Notes: a model not told the origin generated them from the letters alone. A DNA stretch of 64,000 bases from Trichoplusia ni (GCF_003590095.1 NC_039479.1:11594001-11658000); one strand, 5' to 3'; shown: positions 24,086 through 38,929, numbered from the stretch's first letter. Numbers and translations: made by a program.

Positions 24086-27000
24086 TTATTTCTAATATAA
24101 AATCTGACAAAGGCAATTACAACTATGGTTCAACTGCAGATAATCTCAAAACTGTAGCTTCCAACGCTCGTAATTGCAAAGCAAACATCAAAAAGCCAAA
24201 CACCAATACCGGCTAACAAAACATATAAATCAGTCAATACGTAAATACAACAACAATATTTCAAAATCACACTCCACAATAAATTCTAAAACAATGCCGA
24301 ACTAACAAAATTTCACACTAACCACCGCAACAATAAACGTTTAAATCATGAAACAGATTTCCAAAATAATTGAATGTATATTAACATCTAGTTCCGTTAA
24401 TGAAACGGTCCGTCAAACTGGCCACCCGTTGAATAGCAAAATATGATCGGGTTCAATCGACATTTCGGCTCCATACATACATGTTTTGGTAACAAATGAC
24501 ATAGTAATTTTGACCCTTCTCAATATGTGGCAGACCAAAGGATTGTTGAGGAATAAACATGGAACATTCTGGTACAACGCCGTATATCGCTACAAAACAT
24601 TTCTCAGTCTATAGATTGTGGATTTGAAGGAACATCGTCAGAATACCAGAGGTTTCTTGTTTGTATAATATCGGGTATAGGATGGAATTCAGATACTAAA
24701 GGTATATAGGCGGAATTGTCAACAGAAGGTTGTATATTATTTCAGATCAACACATCCCACAGTACATAGTTACGTAATCCTACCTTATTTTGATATAATG
24801 GTATACATTTTTTGTTATAAATGTGGTGTATTGTGTTGAGCTGTTATAGCCTCGTAAGAATGCAGATCTGCTAGCTTAAAGATCTTCACGCAATGAATTC
24901 TTGAATGTTGTGATCTTTTTAAATATATAACAGCTTCCTTGTTTCAGAAGGCACGTAAAATGTGTGATTTCTTTTCGGTAATTTTGGATTGCTGTCTAAA
25001 CGGTCTATAACAATAAGGGAACAGAGAATGCATTTTGTATTGCACGCACTCTTATTGTTTGTTCTATGTAGTATTGTATTTTAAACCCTGTCAGCTGTGC
25101 AGCCATCTTTTGTTTTACGACATTAAGAAAATTGAATGAATCAATTAAATATCTAACTAATACTAAATCATCTTTATCTTTATCTTTATCCCTTTAAATA
25201 CTAACTTGAAAACAAAAATTCGAAGGTGAAAAAAACTATCCGACAGAATTTTTTATCTCTGTGGCTCAAGAGTCGGTATTTGTTTCACTAATATTTTGGA
25301 ACAGAGAAAAAATTCTTAACAAATTATAATCGCGGCTTATTTGAGATTAGCATTCAATTTTGACGCGAGCATCAATCCTAAAAGCCTTTCCTTTGCCGGC
25401 TTTACTCATTTAATAACAAAAACTTTATTCTTCAGGTATTTATTTGAATAAATTTAGAAGGAATCAATATTACTTTTTGTACTTACCTTTTGCTCTATAA
25501 TGTATTGACCAAGATATAATCTAATTATTCGTACGATAAAGTAAACATAATATTTAATTTGACCACATTTTTGTGCCACTTCTCTCGCGTGGATGAGGTT
25601 CATAGCTACAAAGACATAACACTACTCTACAAGTAAAAATAAATTTCATCAAAATGGGTCAAACGGCTTTAGCGTGACGAAGTCATTCTTCCCGTTCTTG
25701 ATTATCTAATACATTCGAAAACTAGTATTTCTGTGATATAGTTAGTTATTCTTAATTCTCTCTCAAACCCCTTCCCCAATTTCTAAATTACCCACATTCG
25801 TCTGCGGGTAAAAAACATATTGATTAGACTGTTCACAGAAACGTGTACCTGCTTTGGGTTCTTCCGTGAATTTTAATCTTCACCAATCAATAGTTATTTA
25901 CGTCATCAAACACAGAAGTCGGTCATACGAACCCCGTTTATGGCACATCAGTGGCTGTGGGCAGGTCCACAAAAAAGAAAATTGTTTAATTCTCCCGAGG
26001 ATGCCCCACAAATCAAGATTTGTTTGGGGAAAACAATTTTGTTTGAACTAGTCTTCGCCTATAATTCCACCCACGTTGTAGTAAAATTAACTTTTTTCTT
26101 TATTATGCTTCTTCTTACTAAGCAGTTTGTAGTTTATTATAATGATAATCTTTAATTGATTTGACACGATAGCTTATACTTACAACTATGCAATGATCAT
26201 TCCTTTCATTTTTAAAAACAATGCTAGCACTTAGGAGTTTAATACTTATGTCGCAGAAGGATTCACAAACGTTCAAGTAAAATGCACGGGTTTTCCGTGA
26301 TAGGCTATCGTGCAGTGAAATTATGCCTATGGTTCCGAAAAGTCCCTAAAATGAAGAGACTTTATAAATTCAATATTCAATATTCAGTAAGTACATACTT
26401 GGCTGGTTCGGATAACTTTCTATATAGCACCAATTTTTTATGTTATTATTTGTTGATAACATTCACAACTCTAATTTATATGTGCCCATTTCCTTGTTCT
26501 AATCAACGTTGAATGATAGGTAGTATGAAGAGAAGTAAGCAGGTTGACATCGATCTGTTTAAGGGGTTAGTGGAGCGTGACAGCGCTCTATGTGTTGTGG
26601 AACGGCGTTTTTCATCAACATCTGAAAGACAGGTTTAGCCCGGAGGAGAGTCTGAAGTCATATAAAATTTTATTGAAAAGAGAAACGGTTCTTCTCCATC
26701 GGAACGATATTTTGGAACTGCGCACGATACAACGTTTCTTAAGGAAGACTTTTAAGACTACTAGAAAAGAAATATTTTGATTTTGAGAGAGAATTTTGCT
26801 CAGCAGTAAAGCACCAAACAAGCAAGGTAGAAAAGTCTTATAGATACTTATAATTTTCCTGTCTAAAAATTAGTTACTATACTTCTCTAAAAGTCTCCTC
26901 TCTCCTCTAGTAGTTAGCAGTATTGAGATTCTAATTTTTGACCCCAAATATTTTTTATTATTCTGCATAAAATAATTTTCTCCACCAGATAAGGCAAAAC

Positions 27001-29284
27001 ATCGCATGCTGGTTCCCCTAGTAATAAATAAATGGCAGCTTTTATTTCACGATAGCCGGCGATTTCTTCATTTGAGAATTTTAAACAAAACACTCTAGCA
27101 CTCACCATCACCAATTTAAGTTTGCACAATATAGAGCGCCATCTCACTTTCACAGTTCCTAAGGTGTAACTTTAACGAGTAGCCCTCCTACACCTTCATC
27201 AGATAAGAAGGTTTTCTGTAGCCCTATAGGTACGACATTACCGAAATTGCGTTGTCTGACATGATTGATAGTGATTTATGATCGCCCGCATCGCTCTAAT
27301 TAACTTTCACTTGCATTTCGTAAATATCAAATTTTAATACAGGAACTGAGTTATGTTGCCCTTAAACCATCAGATTTGTTATTTTTCGTCTAATGGTTGT
27401 TATGAAAGGTGTTTGTATAAAATGTTCTATCTGTTTGTACTCATACGATAATCGGTACTTTTTTGAGGCAAACAATATTAAGATTTTCTATTTGGATATT
27501 ACTCAAGTCTTAGGTTAAGACTTTCAATAATGATTTCAATGTTTAGACAGCTCAAACGACCGTCTTAAAAAGTAGCGTATGATAGGAAAACATATAATTT
27601 TCGTTGAATGTACAGTTTTTTGTCTACGACAAAATTAAGAAGGGGACTGACCACCTGTTTCACTACTTACTTGTTTTCTTCTAAACACTTCTTAGACATA
27701 ATTTGATCTCAAACGACTTCCCTGCTCGATCCACACAACGTTCTCTTGACATCTTACGTAAACTCGTCATTAGGCCTTCAGTCACTCGCAGACGTCGCTA
27801 AACCTCATATCCAGAACTAATTATAATCAGTGTAGCAAGTAGCACTTCTGAAGGTTTGAAGGTTTGAGTTACTTGGTATATTGGTCTCGTTATTTTTAAG
27901 GGTTAAACAAAATGAGTGGGAAGATAAGAAGATCAAGAAATATTTCGATCAGATTAAAGAAAGGACAGTGGAAACAAAAGAAAATAAAGGGCTGGTGTCT
28001 TTTCAAATCCATTCTTTCCTATCACAACGCATTTTTCTTCATTAAACGAAACTAAGAACACTCATGATTAAATATCAATTTTAGACATGAACGCACAAAA
28101 TTCACCTTAAATACAAAACAAGTTCAATCGAAATCGGTAAATCCGTTCAGGAGCTATGACGCTACAGACAGACAGACGTATAAAACTTATAACAACCATC
28201 TTTTTGCTCCGGAAGTTAAAAATGAAAGTTGCTACACCGACAAGTGTTTAGCACATAACTGTGGTGATAGCGTTTATTTCCAGACTGGGGAAGCGTAGTT
28301 AAAAGAATGAGAAATATGACGATGATGCAACATGGCGATATAAACCATATTTCTATTGAATCCTTAAAAATGAAATTTAAAATTTTTAATATAGACATTA
28401 TTTATGCCAAGTAAAATAAACTAAAATTCCCAAAACATTTCAACAAACTCAACTGGTGCTATAAATAGCAATATAACAAATCAACATGCATACAAAACCT
28501 ACATGCTTAAATGAAAAACAAGAAGAAAACAAACAGTATCTCAACATGTGCTAGGGATGGGCTGATAATTTATTTATATGTGTCTGAAACCGGGGCTACA
28601 TCACAACTTCTAAAAGTGTTGCTACCCACGAGGTAGTATTGTTGCTTACTATTAAAATATATATTTTTTTATCCTGATATCGTAATGGATTTTAAAGAAT
28701 AAGACGTTGAATTCAGTTGTTGAAACGAATATGTAAATTTTAATTATTATTTTTATTGGTTTATTGATTTAAGTAGATGATAAAAATAGCTGGGAAAAGA
28801 TGTTGTTTTTTGTTTCTCTTTAAGAGGAAGTTACGTAACGTAGAAGAACATAAAATGTTACCGTACAAAGAATATATAACCAAATCCTTTCAATTGTCAC
28901 TAGTATTCATCTTCATACAGTTTTCATAAATCAAATATCAATTGTATTTCCCCAAAAACATTCCATAAAGTTACACATAGCCTGGCAACACCGCCGCCAT
29001 ATTTCTCCACTCTTTCCACGGATTAGGTAGAAATCTGAGCTTTGTCGGGTGTTAACATATTATCGCGATCAAGAGCCTGACAGCTATGAAGATTTTATTT
29101 ATCTCAAGCCCTGCACCGTCTTCCATTTACCTGTTTCTTTGATTCCACTTTCTTAAACCTTTTTTAGTTGAAAACGACTTTTTTCCAACCCCTTTTGTTT
29201 TTATTATTTCGTTACTAAATATTAAATGAAAATCAGTATTAATATAAACTGAAATTAATCCCGTATTAAGGAATTTAAGTTATT
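24086..29284. other. No supported gene; scattered repeat scraps
   Basis: Scraps of the Helitron family 2 string on the minus strand lie at 25636-25690 (TTTCATCAAAATGGGTCAAA CGGCTTTAGCGTGACGAAG) and 28118-28180 (AAATCCGTTCAGGAGCTATG, ACAGACAGACAGACG). (TCTTTA)n sits at 25171-25190. 26521-27153 holds protein-like but interrupted frames (see findings). The rest has nothing recognised. Confidence 0.5.
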
Positions 29285-29420
29285 CAAGTCACATGCACAA
29301 AGACACCCAGACTCACTGAGGACAAGCCTTCGTAGATCACAACAAATGTATGCTGTACTCGGGAATCAAACCCGCGTAAAATGAACGCAAACACTCGGTT
29401 ATCCGTGCAGACAACACGCA
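29285..29420 (-). mobile_element. tRNA-type SINE (minus strand)
   Basis: On the minus strand it has a GGATAACCGAGTG A-box area, GCGGGTTTGATTCCCG (B box), TGTTGTGATCTACGAAGGCT and GAGTCTGGGTGTCTTTGTGC ATGTGACTTGAAT. This is the same plan as the SINE at 50473. Confidence 0.65.
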
Positions 29421-30887
29421 AGACAGTTTACTTCAGCTGAAGAAAAAAAAACAACGATCTCAAGTATATCATAGAGTATGCATAGGTATTTTATCCATGA
29501 TCCTTTATGTACCGTCAAAACGGCTTAACATTATAAATCGATGCAATAAATATCCTCTCAAAACACTACCGATTTTTAAGGTCTCCGCCGCTCAAATGGC
29601 TATCAAAAACTCATCTGCAGGAGAAATTGGGGGTGAAGAGGTTTCAGGAAAGCAATTCCAAATGAACAACGAACATAAATCTAAAGTGCGTCAATAAAAA
29701 TATGACCTACAGTAAAAATCATATAAATATAACAAGTATGAAGGTCGCACAGTTTGGCAATCGTATCAAGTCATTACCAATTTATCTAAACTTATTTGCA
29801 GACGAAAATACTTGGCGAAAATTTATTCGCCAATAACTAATTCAGTTTGTTAAACATGATCAGAATAGGAATGGATCACTTAATACTGCGATAAATGTGA
29901 TAAACTAAATGAAAGCTCGGCCATTTATTAAGTGACAGTGTGACGTGAAGTGACTTCTGATCGATGAAATTTGCTCTGAAAATTGATGATAACAGTTCGA
30001 GTTTCTTTGGTTCATTGGGTTTATTGTAAATTAATTTTGTCTTTAGACATTTTGGGTCATGTTTGGAATTTTGTACCTAAAGGGTTAAAACAGATCAGCA
30101 AAACTGAGGCACTGTTGATTGTTTGTCCATCTGTCTGCAATGAGGCTTCTCATGAATCGTGGTAGCTAGACAAGTTAAATTTTTAGGTAATTTTTAAATG
30201 TAATACTAAAAATTATGAATAGTTTCAGCAATGCTACTTTTATAAATATAAATTTAAAGGACTTTCTAAAACCAAGTTATTTCTCATCCAACCGATTTGT
30301 TTTTGATTACTCGCTAAATAAATGCAACTTTAGTGCATCCTAAGGTTAATGTTTAGTTAAAACTGTTTCATATTTTAACAAATCCAATTTCGTCAAACCT
30401 GAAATAGTACTCAACCCAATGCTAGGTATAACTATTCCTATCTCTGACTACGTTAGCTCTAAAGTTATTTTTACCGACGATCAATGCAGAGATAAAAATA
30501 CCGTTGTTTGTCACTCTCATGTATTTTAAAGCACGCATTTGAAACAACGCATATTATTCATACGGTATGAATAAAAAAATACAGACAATGTCATAACTGG
30601 ATGTTATTTTTAAAAGTATTAAAAACGTATTGCCTTTTGTCCAGGCTGTAGTATCGTGGAGTTTTGTTATTTTCTATTTACAAACAGATTTTGAACGAAA
30701 CAATACTCTGTATTTCTGCTAGTTGAGATATCAGAACTATGGAAGCATGGTTTTTAGATACTGGATAAAGAAAACAAAGTATTAAATTGATACAACTCCT
30801 TTAAAAAAATCGTTTCCTTAGTCAAAGATTATTAGCAATGTCACAGTTCTATTATCACATTTTGATACCCAAGACTTTAGACCTGAG
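29421..30887. other. No supported gene
   Basis: A scrap with TTTGTCCATCTGTCTGCAAT GAGGC...CATGAATCGTGGTAGCTAGACA (about 30118-30175) belongs to the dispersed repeat also present at 34972 and 58832. Otherwise unremarkable. Confidence 0.5.
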
Positions 30888-31241
30888 ATCATCATCGTCG
30901 TGAAAGCCATTTCCCAACAATGTTGGGGTCGGCTTCCAGTCTAAACAGATTCAGCTAAGTACCAAAGAGTGACTGCCTAACTGACCTCCTCAACCCAATA
31001 ACCTGGGTGACACGATACCCCTTAGTTAGACTGGTTGTCAGACTTTTTAGCTTCTGACTACCCGTAACGCGTGAAAGTTGTATGAATAACGGCCGAGACC
31101 CACAATTTAACGCGCTTTCCGAAACACGAAAGAACACGGCATGAAAAATATGGTCACCCATCTACGGACTGACCACGTCAAACGTAGCTTAACCTGTGAT
31201 TGATCAACTTATGCAGTTATAGCTTAGCCACGAGCTGAGTG
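30888..31241 (-). mobile_element. 5S rRNA-derived SINE (copy 2)
   Basis: The minus strand starts AGCTCGTGGCTAAGCTATAA, continues CACAGGTTAAGCTACGTTTG ACGTGGTCAGTCCGTAGATGGGTGACCATA (5S-like A box, intermediate element and C box), and runs through the same body as 2773-3131 to CCCCAACATTGTTGGGAAAT GG and a CGACGATGATGAT tail. Divergence from copy 1 is visible but the full length is kept. The frame 30955-31161 lies wholly inside and is not a gene. Confidence 0.75.
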
Positions 31242-34200
31242 GAAATAACAAGGGAAAAAAGGATCTTCATAAAAGGAGATTGCGAAGAATGTCCTCATAG
31301 CTCAATGCTCGGTCTCCGCGTCGCGCGTCTCTCTAATTAATAAACCTAAGCCTTCCTCTATAACATTTTATACGGTGATAAAAACCGCATTGAAATCTCC
31401 CTCTTGGATGAAGATTAGCCCAAATAAACAAGACTTTGTTTTATATTTTCTTACGCAATAAAAGCCTTAATGCAAGTACTTTCTATAAAAAATCGTGAAG
31501 AATTAAACCACAAGAATTATAGTTTAAATCAATTATGAATACTTAATAAAGTATATTAGTCCGAGTATTTTAATTAAAAGTTTTCTGTAAATCCCCGATT
31601 AGAATTAAACTTCGTAATTGTTCTAGGAATTGACACACTTAACTCTAAAAAGCTTATTATAAGCCTCAAAAATAATTTTATAATATCATTAGCAGTAAAA
31701 TTTTCATTTCTCAAATCACCAATACGCAAATCGGTTTTGCTGATATACAAAAACCATTTCATCAAATGCAAGGCTGGCCTTGATATAAAGAAGCGCAATT
31801 TTCTGAAATAAGTGAAAAGGTACGGGAGTTGAATTGGATCCTCGTGTCGAGTTATGAGGGTCGCGAGACCATGCGTCACAATCATTCTCTGTCCAAGAAC
31901 TGCGCCCCGTCTCTAAATATTGTTTTTAGACTCTTAGGCGGAAAAAATACCCTTTCTCTTCATACAATTTTCAACCCTATCACGTTGGGATGAAGCTCAA
32001 TTTGGTTTACGCATCCCCCTTATATGTGCCCTCGAAATTGGTTCCGCAAGTTTTGCTATTTGACGTTTCTGTAATATAAGTGAGTACTTTAAGAAGCTTA
32101 GGCTTAACACGGTATAACATAATAATATTTTTTTATTATAAACAATTAGGAAATTTCTTCATAAACAAACTTTTTAATAAAAATATGATTCTTCTAGGCT
32201 TCGAAAATTTGGCCTTCAAAAAAGCACACGGATGGTCTTGACTATTTTAGGCATATTTTTCTTTTTATACCACTTTTCGGTCCCTTGGCAGTCAGACATT
32301 CGTTTCGAGTTCGTAATGCTAGACAAACAACGAACTATACTATGTATTTTTTAAAGTACAGGAAAATAAAAATGGTTATCGGTCAATACACTTTACACTT
32401 CCTAATCTCTACAAAGCCCAGCTCACCGCCATCAATTAATTGATACGTATCCACAATTTGTTCACAATAAAATCGCTGTAGTAATTACGTCGTTACAAGC
32501 TTTATTTTTTTAAATCCCCATTCCCGAACCCACTCTTGAATACACATTTGCATAAAAAGCAAATTTTATTGCAAGCAACGGTCGCGACGTACCTATGCAC
32601 AAGTTCGGAATAACTTGGCGAGTGCGCTCTATTTACTTAGCTCTCGAACCACGACTAGCGTTCAAACTGCTCTGGCCATAGACGAAATTTACATGAAGAG
32701 ATGCGACAGTCGTTTGTTGAGATGGAAACCTTGGAGTAATTATAAGACAACAGTATTTGGGTTGGATAAAGGCTTTTTTGAAATTAACATGGTAACTTTG
32801 ACTCGCAATTAAGGACTGTCAAACCGAGTGAGTAAATTAAATAATCAATATGAATACGACGCGTGTAAAACACGTAATAAATTCTAAACTTAGAAAACTC
32901 TCAGTGAACAGAATTTAACTCAAAATCGACTGCTAAAATTGTTTACAACGGGTACCACATTTTTTATCAGTGTATAGGTGTAGAGTCAAAATTCAAGCGA
33001 ACGGTACCTATCAAAGGTGATTTTATGATGGCTTAAAAACAATGCATCGTCCCCTCTATTAATTGTGTTTATTTTTATTCTTTGACTAAAACGATTTCTT
33101 TTACAAGAAACCGCTCTAAAGCTGCGAATATGAAATTGGCTCATCCTTGCAACAGACATGCCTTCTTTATTTATGCTAACAGAAAAGTGCCGTTTTCAGA
33201 ACTTCGAGAAGTAACTTGCACAAGTATTTTCATTGTGTTACTCAAGAAACTGGCTCTGGGGAGTTCATTGTTAACGAGATTTATTTATATTATATCAACG
33301 GTTACCAGTTTATATAGATGTTCAATAAATTGTATACATTCTTCACAGTCAAATGTTTCCTTATCGATATTTCTTGTTTGCTAGCTTTTTCGTACAGTTT
33401 CGCTGTAAATATTTTTTTTTTTATAATCCACTATAATTCTATAAAATTTCGTCACAATTTGTTTAACCGTTTGATCGTGAAGAAGTAGCAAACATACAAA
33501 ATCACATAGATGTTTCAAGCTTACGTATTAATTTTATTAATGGTGATAATCGTCCTTGCCACCTGCAACTGTATAAAATTCTCTAAATTTAATGCACTGG
33601 TTTTCATTTCCCAAAAATCCATATTCATAAAATCAAACTTCCATCGTTGTGAAATTCCGCGGAAAATGTTGCGACCGCAGTCATAAATCGTATCTGGATA
33701 CAAAACAATTAAAGCCGAATGGAGTTGTTAGTAATTTATTGGATAGAAATTAGATAAGGGTGTCTGTCAGTCTATTGGTATAGTTGTGATGTAGCATTAT
33801 TGGAAGTTATTTTACTCGGCAGTTACAATTTCTATTGATCTTCCACTGTTAAAGTTATGGTATTGAAATAATTCTAAAATAAAACCCAGCTACTGACGTT
33901 TTCTCATGAACAGGCTAAAAAGAACAAGTTTTTTAAAGTAAATTTTCGTTATTATTGTTACATTATGTGGTTATAGCGGTTTACAAGATACAGCTTCGTG
34001 ACAGACGGCCGGGCAGATAGAGTTTGCTGTTTTTTTTTTGGTACAGAGCTCTAAACGACTGCAGTGCAATTATAGACATAGCAGATGTCAGGTATATTTT
34101 GAGAAAGATTTATCACGCATATCCTCTTCCCAATTAGGGTCATGAAGCAAAACAAAAGAAAATTCAGATATTCAATACCAAACTTTTCATCCAATGTTTT

Positions 34201-35170
34201 ACAATCTTTTTTGTAAAATCTTTATTTAAAATGTTATCTACAGATACTATGTTAAAAAAGGACTAACGTAATATAAATGTCGAAAAAGTCCGTAATATCG
34301 TTGCTGAAAAAATATTGACATTTACATTCGATGTATTCGTAAATGCTTGCAGAATATCAACGATCTACTTTAAATAAACAAATATAAACTTTAAAGGTGA
34401 ACGGTTTCACGTTTATTGGTTGGTAGCTCAAACTATACTGACATTGTGCCAACCTTTAAAAGTATTTGCCAAAATCAATTCCAATAAAGTTGTTGGGGAA
34501 AATTACATTCACAAAACTATGTTTGCTGTACTGACTTTTTCCAAATACCAATTTACCAATAACGAAACTAAAAATAGAAACAATTAAATTAGTGAATAAC
34601 AACTACCACATTCTGAAACGCATGTTAACTTAAAGGTGAAGAAAAACTTACTATATGATGCACATACATTACGATAATGCCTTCAACACAATGTTTGGAC
34701 ATTTGATCTTATGTTGGAAACTAAACAATAGAAGCTTACTCATCATATGCCACTCAATAAGTTGCATTATCTTACAGGTTTATGCAACGATGAAGTACAG
34801 CATAGCAAATTGTACACGTTAACTGTCATGATGTCATGGTGTCTCGTCATTGCCAAGCGAAGAGATAAGTATACATTCATGCAGATGACTGTTAGTGTTT
34901 TTCATGGTCTAGTTTCGAGGGTTAAGTACCTAAAGATAAGGCATGAGAGCTATTAAGACAAGTCTATTAGTGAGGTTCCACTGTCTGTACAAGTGTCCGT
35001 CTGTCACCAGGCTGTATCTCAAGAAACGTCATAGCTAAATAAGTTGTTGTGTAAGTTTACATTTTACATATTTGTTGCAATGGAATCAATAGTCCAAATA
35101 ATATCCAAGTCCATACAAATTGAAAATTGCTAAGAGAAATACATCAGGCGCCCATATTCTTAAACAATAA
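31242..35170. other. No supported gene; scattered repeat scraps
   Basis: A minus-strand frame at 31574-31885 (103 codons) is unrecognised. 33437-33498 is a minus-strand Helitron family 2 scrap (AAATTTCGTCACAATTTGTT TAACCG...GTGAAGAAGTAGCAAACATA). 34972-35045 is a copy of the repeat with TGTCCGTCTGTCACCAGGCTGTATCTCAAG. 32575-32720 is somewhat GC-rich without identity. Confidence 0.5.
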
Positions 35171-35416
35171 TCTATACTAATATATAAAGCTGAAGAATTT
35201 GTTAGTTTGTTTGATCGCGCTAATCACAGGCACTTCTGGATCAAATTGAAAAAGTGTTGAATAGACCTTTCATCGAGGAAGGTTTTAAGCTATAAACCAT
35301 CACGCTGCGACTAATAGGAGCGAAGATACAATAGAAAATGTGGAAAAAAACAGGGCAGATATAAATCAGAACTTGTATCTTCTAACAACGCGGACGAAGT
35401 CGCGGGCAACAGCTAG
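35171..35416 (+). mobile_element. Non-autonomous Helitron, family 1 copy B
   Basis: TCTATACTAATATATAAAGC at the 5' end after an A. The 3' end is CGCGGACGAAGTCGCGGGC, then AACAGCTAG and T. The CGCG...CGCG hairpin is best preserved in this copy. It is close to full identity with copies A and C apart from short indels near position 40. Confidence 0.82.
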
Positions 35417-38400
35417 TATTAAAATAGTTATTCATTGATGTTACATCGGCTCTTTGGTAGACCTGATCTGAAGCTATAATTGAATATTTTACATTACCTT
35501 ATTGGGAACTATTATCTACTATCGATGTACATATGACCTTACCGGTAAAGTTGGTACCGATAAAGCTTGTTGTTTTTCATTTTTCATTTATGTTAGTAGT
35601 TTAATTGGATTATAATCTGATTACAAAGTTCTGTTAAAACAGTTGTTGATTTTTTACATAAATTATAAACTTTTATTATTTTTAATACGTTATTACCAAC
35701 TAGTTTCATTTTATTTACGTGAGAAAAAAGATTACACAAAACCAGCATATGCATATATCATCAGCATACCAGACAGAAATCTAAACCATCAGAAACATTC
35801 AACATTTTCTATCTCAAAATATCTCAATTCGTGACTCAACTAAGTGAAATGTACACTTCAAAAATGTAGAGACATGTACAAAATACATACGGTATTTGAT
35901 ATTTGCACAGATTTAATAACATTTGAAACTAACGATGCCGAATGAAATCAATGAAACGAAAAATTCATATTGAAAAAGTTACCGCTTACAAATATTCAAA
36001 TCGAGTGAGAGTATTGAGACACACCACAGTGCGCTTTTTGAAATTCATTCGGTTTTTCAGCAGCCCTCGTTTTAGTCCACGTTAGGGCACGGTCACGTAT
36101 GCCTAAAATGTAATCAATTAAATTCGTGCTACATCGTTTTGCTGAAATAGTCGTAAATGATATTGTAATATGGTTGACAGTTCATTGAATTTCAATTTAG
36201 CGATATCCCATAGAGAAAACTATGGCATTGATGATTTTCTGTGGTGATAAAATAATTTTATTTTTGGTTATATTATGATTGTTCACCTGAGTGGGTGTCT
36301 GCCCACGCAATGATTGCGACTATATTTTGATGGTTTCCTCATTGTCCAAGCTATGGAGATCGCACTGCTTGTAAAGCTAGGGTCTTACAGTTAGCGAACA
36401 GAAAAAAAAACAAACAAAATGTAACTGAACTGTTGAATTTGCTGAACTTGTCCTAAATATACTCAGATTAGGTACTATGCAAGTCTATTTATTATTGCTT
36501 TTCTTCCAAAAGGCATGGTGTACTATAACTAAACCCGTCCCAAGCCCGCTACGCCTGCTTAGTGACCTGTCCTTAGTTAATCAGGGCCGTCGAAACAAAT
36601 CCTCAATGTTGTAAGCGGATTATTATAACAGATTACATTAGCTGGATAATGTGTATGTTATTGTCGGTTTATTTAAGCATTATTGTATGAGGCTAATTAT
36701 ATTGGGAAATTGATACGATTTGATATTTTTCATGAGGCATCGGTATTTTTAAACAACACGTGTAAAAGTAGTGATATTATATCCTTTTTTGAGAATGTCA
36801 TATGATTTCATTTTATTTGTTTTTACCTTGAAAATATAACAGTCTTACCAAGAATATACCAAATTCAGGATTAAAACAACAAACAGTGAAAACGCCAACA
36901 AAAAGCGACGTTTACAAAATACCTGATGACTGATAAAAGTAAACCTCACTTACTGACCCTTTGCAAAAAGGTCACATACCATTAAATTATCCTCGAACAA
37001 ATCTAACACATTTTACTAAAAAGGACACTTTTTACGCCCAAACATTACCCGATCCCAATTGATGGGCTTTAAGCAACAAAAAGATAGGTAAACACCGCAA
37101 AAACCGGAATCGTTGATCGTAAATTTCGTACCTGTGAAATCGGCACCGGTCAGTTAACGGTTTATTGCATGCTTGTGGTCACATCCTTAGAAGTCTACGT
37201 TACGATTCAGTAGCGACCGGCGCGAGTTTTATGGTGAGGGTTTCTTTGAATAATGTAGCAGCCGGCGCGTGAAGAGACGAGCTACAGAGCCGCTGGTGCC
37301 GTGCAAGTGATGGGGAGGTGACGGCACATTTATTTAACAGGTACCAACGCGAGTTTTGTGCAAGGGCTGATCAAGTTTTCTTTAAAATTTTCTATTGGTA
37401 TTTTTCTTCAGTAACCTAAAAAAGGCTTTTTTTTGCAAAAGTAAGAATGATTGCATATTAAAACATCTTTAAGTGTATTATTGTTTCCATATACATAGTA
37501 GTTATGCATCAGTTCACCAAAAATATAGTTTTAACCATAACCTTGGATCGATCCTTTTACTTAACCAACCTTCAAGTTTAAATGTCCTTGTTTTTTCAAT
37601 ACATAACTGGCCTCACCAAAATGTTAACTTAAACCACTGCCGCCCACAAAATTTTGATTTTATTTCTACCTTATCATAAACCCGTTAGTATAATTCGCCC
37701 TAAGCTCCTATTTAATCCACACCCAAAACTGTCAGCATACGATTTAATGCAAAGTGTTGGAGAATTTAAAATGGCCGAATCATCCATTACTATATTATTT
37801 TATATGCCGTACAAGCTAATTTAATATTACATTAGTCAGCGATGAATCTTCTAAATTATGTACTGGCATGTTTTACTACTGTTGGCTTATCATAAAGAGA
37901 AAAAATGTAGTCTAAGTTGAGGATAAACAGTTCGTATGACGTCATAGACTTTAGTACTAGTGTGTTCTAGTGTTTCACACACAAACAAACATTTTCCCCT
38001 TCAGTCGAATTTTACTGCTTGTGATTGTTGTGAAGGGTGATTTTCGTCACATTTGCTCTATTTTTATTTTACCTTTGGACATAAAATAGGTGTTCCACTG
38101 ACGATTTGATTACAGACTGTTCTGTTTTTTCGTGTTGTCGTTTTATTTCATTGAATTTCAACAATCATGTTTGTCTGTGTTTGTTTACTGTTTCTATTTA
38201 TGTGTCTGAAGTGTTCTGAGCTCCGTAGGTACGATAGCTATCTGTTCTGAATGGACTCGCAGGCATTCAGGTATTTTCACTTCTGTAATTTAACATATTT
38301 TAAACCACCTTTTTACTTTAGGTCACAGCAGTAAGTAGTAAAATTATTTTTGTCATTTGCCAAACTGCTTTTTCTGTAATTTCTGATGTAAGTAGCGTAA

Positions 38401-38929
38401 TTGTATTTTAATTTTTACATATATATCCTTTTTTGAAAATGCTCTAGCCGACATTTATTATTTGACTACCCTGAGAAGAAGTGTCGAAAAAGATAATGGG
38501 CTACCTTCTCAGTCTAATATAAAAACAATTTTTAAAATATTACATCAACGATCAACCTTGAAGACAAAAATGACTTACTTTTTAATTAAAGCCTGCATGT
38601 AACTGTTGTTTACTCAAATAATTGTAAAGGAAGCTTATCTGTATCCATATTATATATTTGTTTAGGGCGTTATTCTCGTTCTTCTGATCACAAATGTGTG
38701 ATGTAGATTAGGGCATTATGTAGTACGTGACAAGGGTAAGCCCATCGTCATTTATCAGTTTTAACTCAAATCCAAGGTTGTTACCGAAAATTGTGTCACC
38801 AACTAAGTTATTAGAACATAAGATATGTCAGACATACCTACACGTTTATTATTGTATATGTAATTCAGAAACTAATTTATATAAGTAGGTATTTCTTTTA
38901 AAGAAAAAGACATCAGTAAGAAATTTAAT
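35417..38929. other. No supported gene; GC-rich island at 37.1-37.4 kb
   Basis: AT-rich apart from 37120-37370, which has many CpGs, two GTAGC-x-x-CCGGCGCG motifs (about 37210 and 37257), and a TCAGT initiator-like match. It may be a promoter or untranslated exon, but nothing shows it directly. Confidence 0.4.

Noticed and set aside
31574..31885. 103-codon minus-strand frame with ATG
   Set aside because: No domain, no matching exon signals and no homologue known to me. Compositionally it is plain AT-rich DNA.
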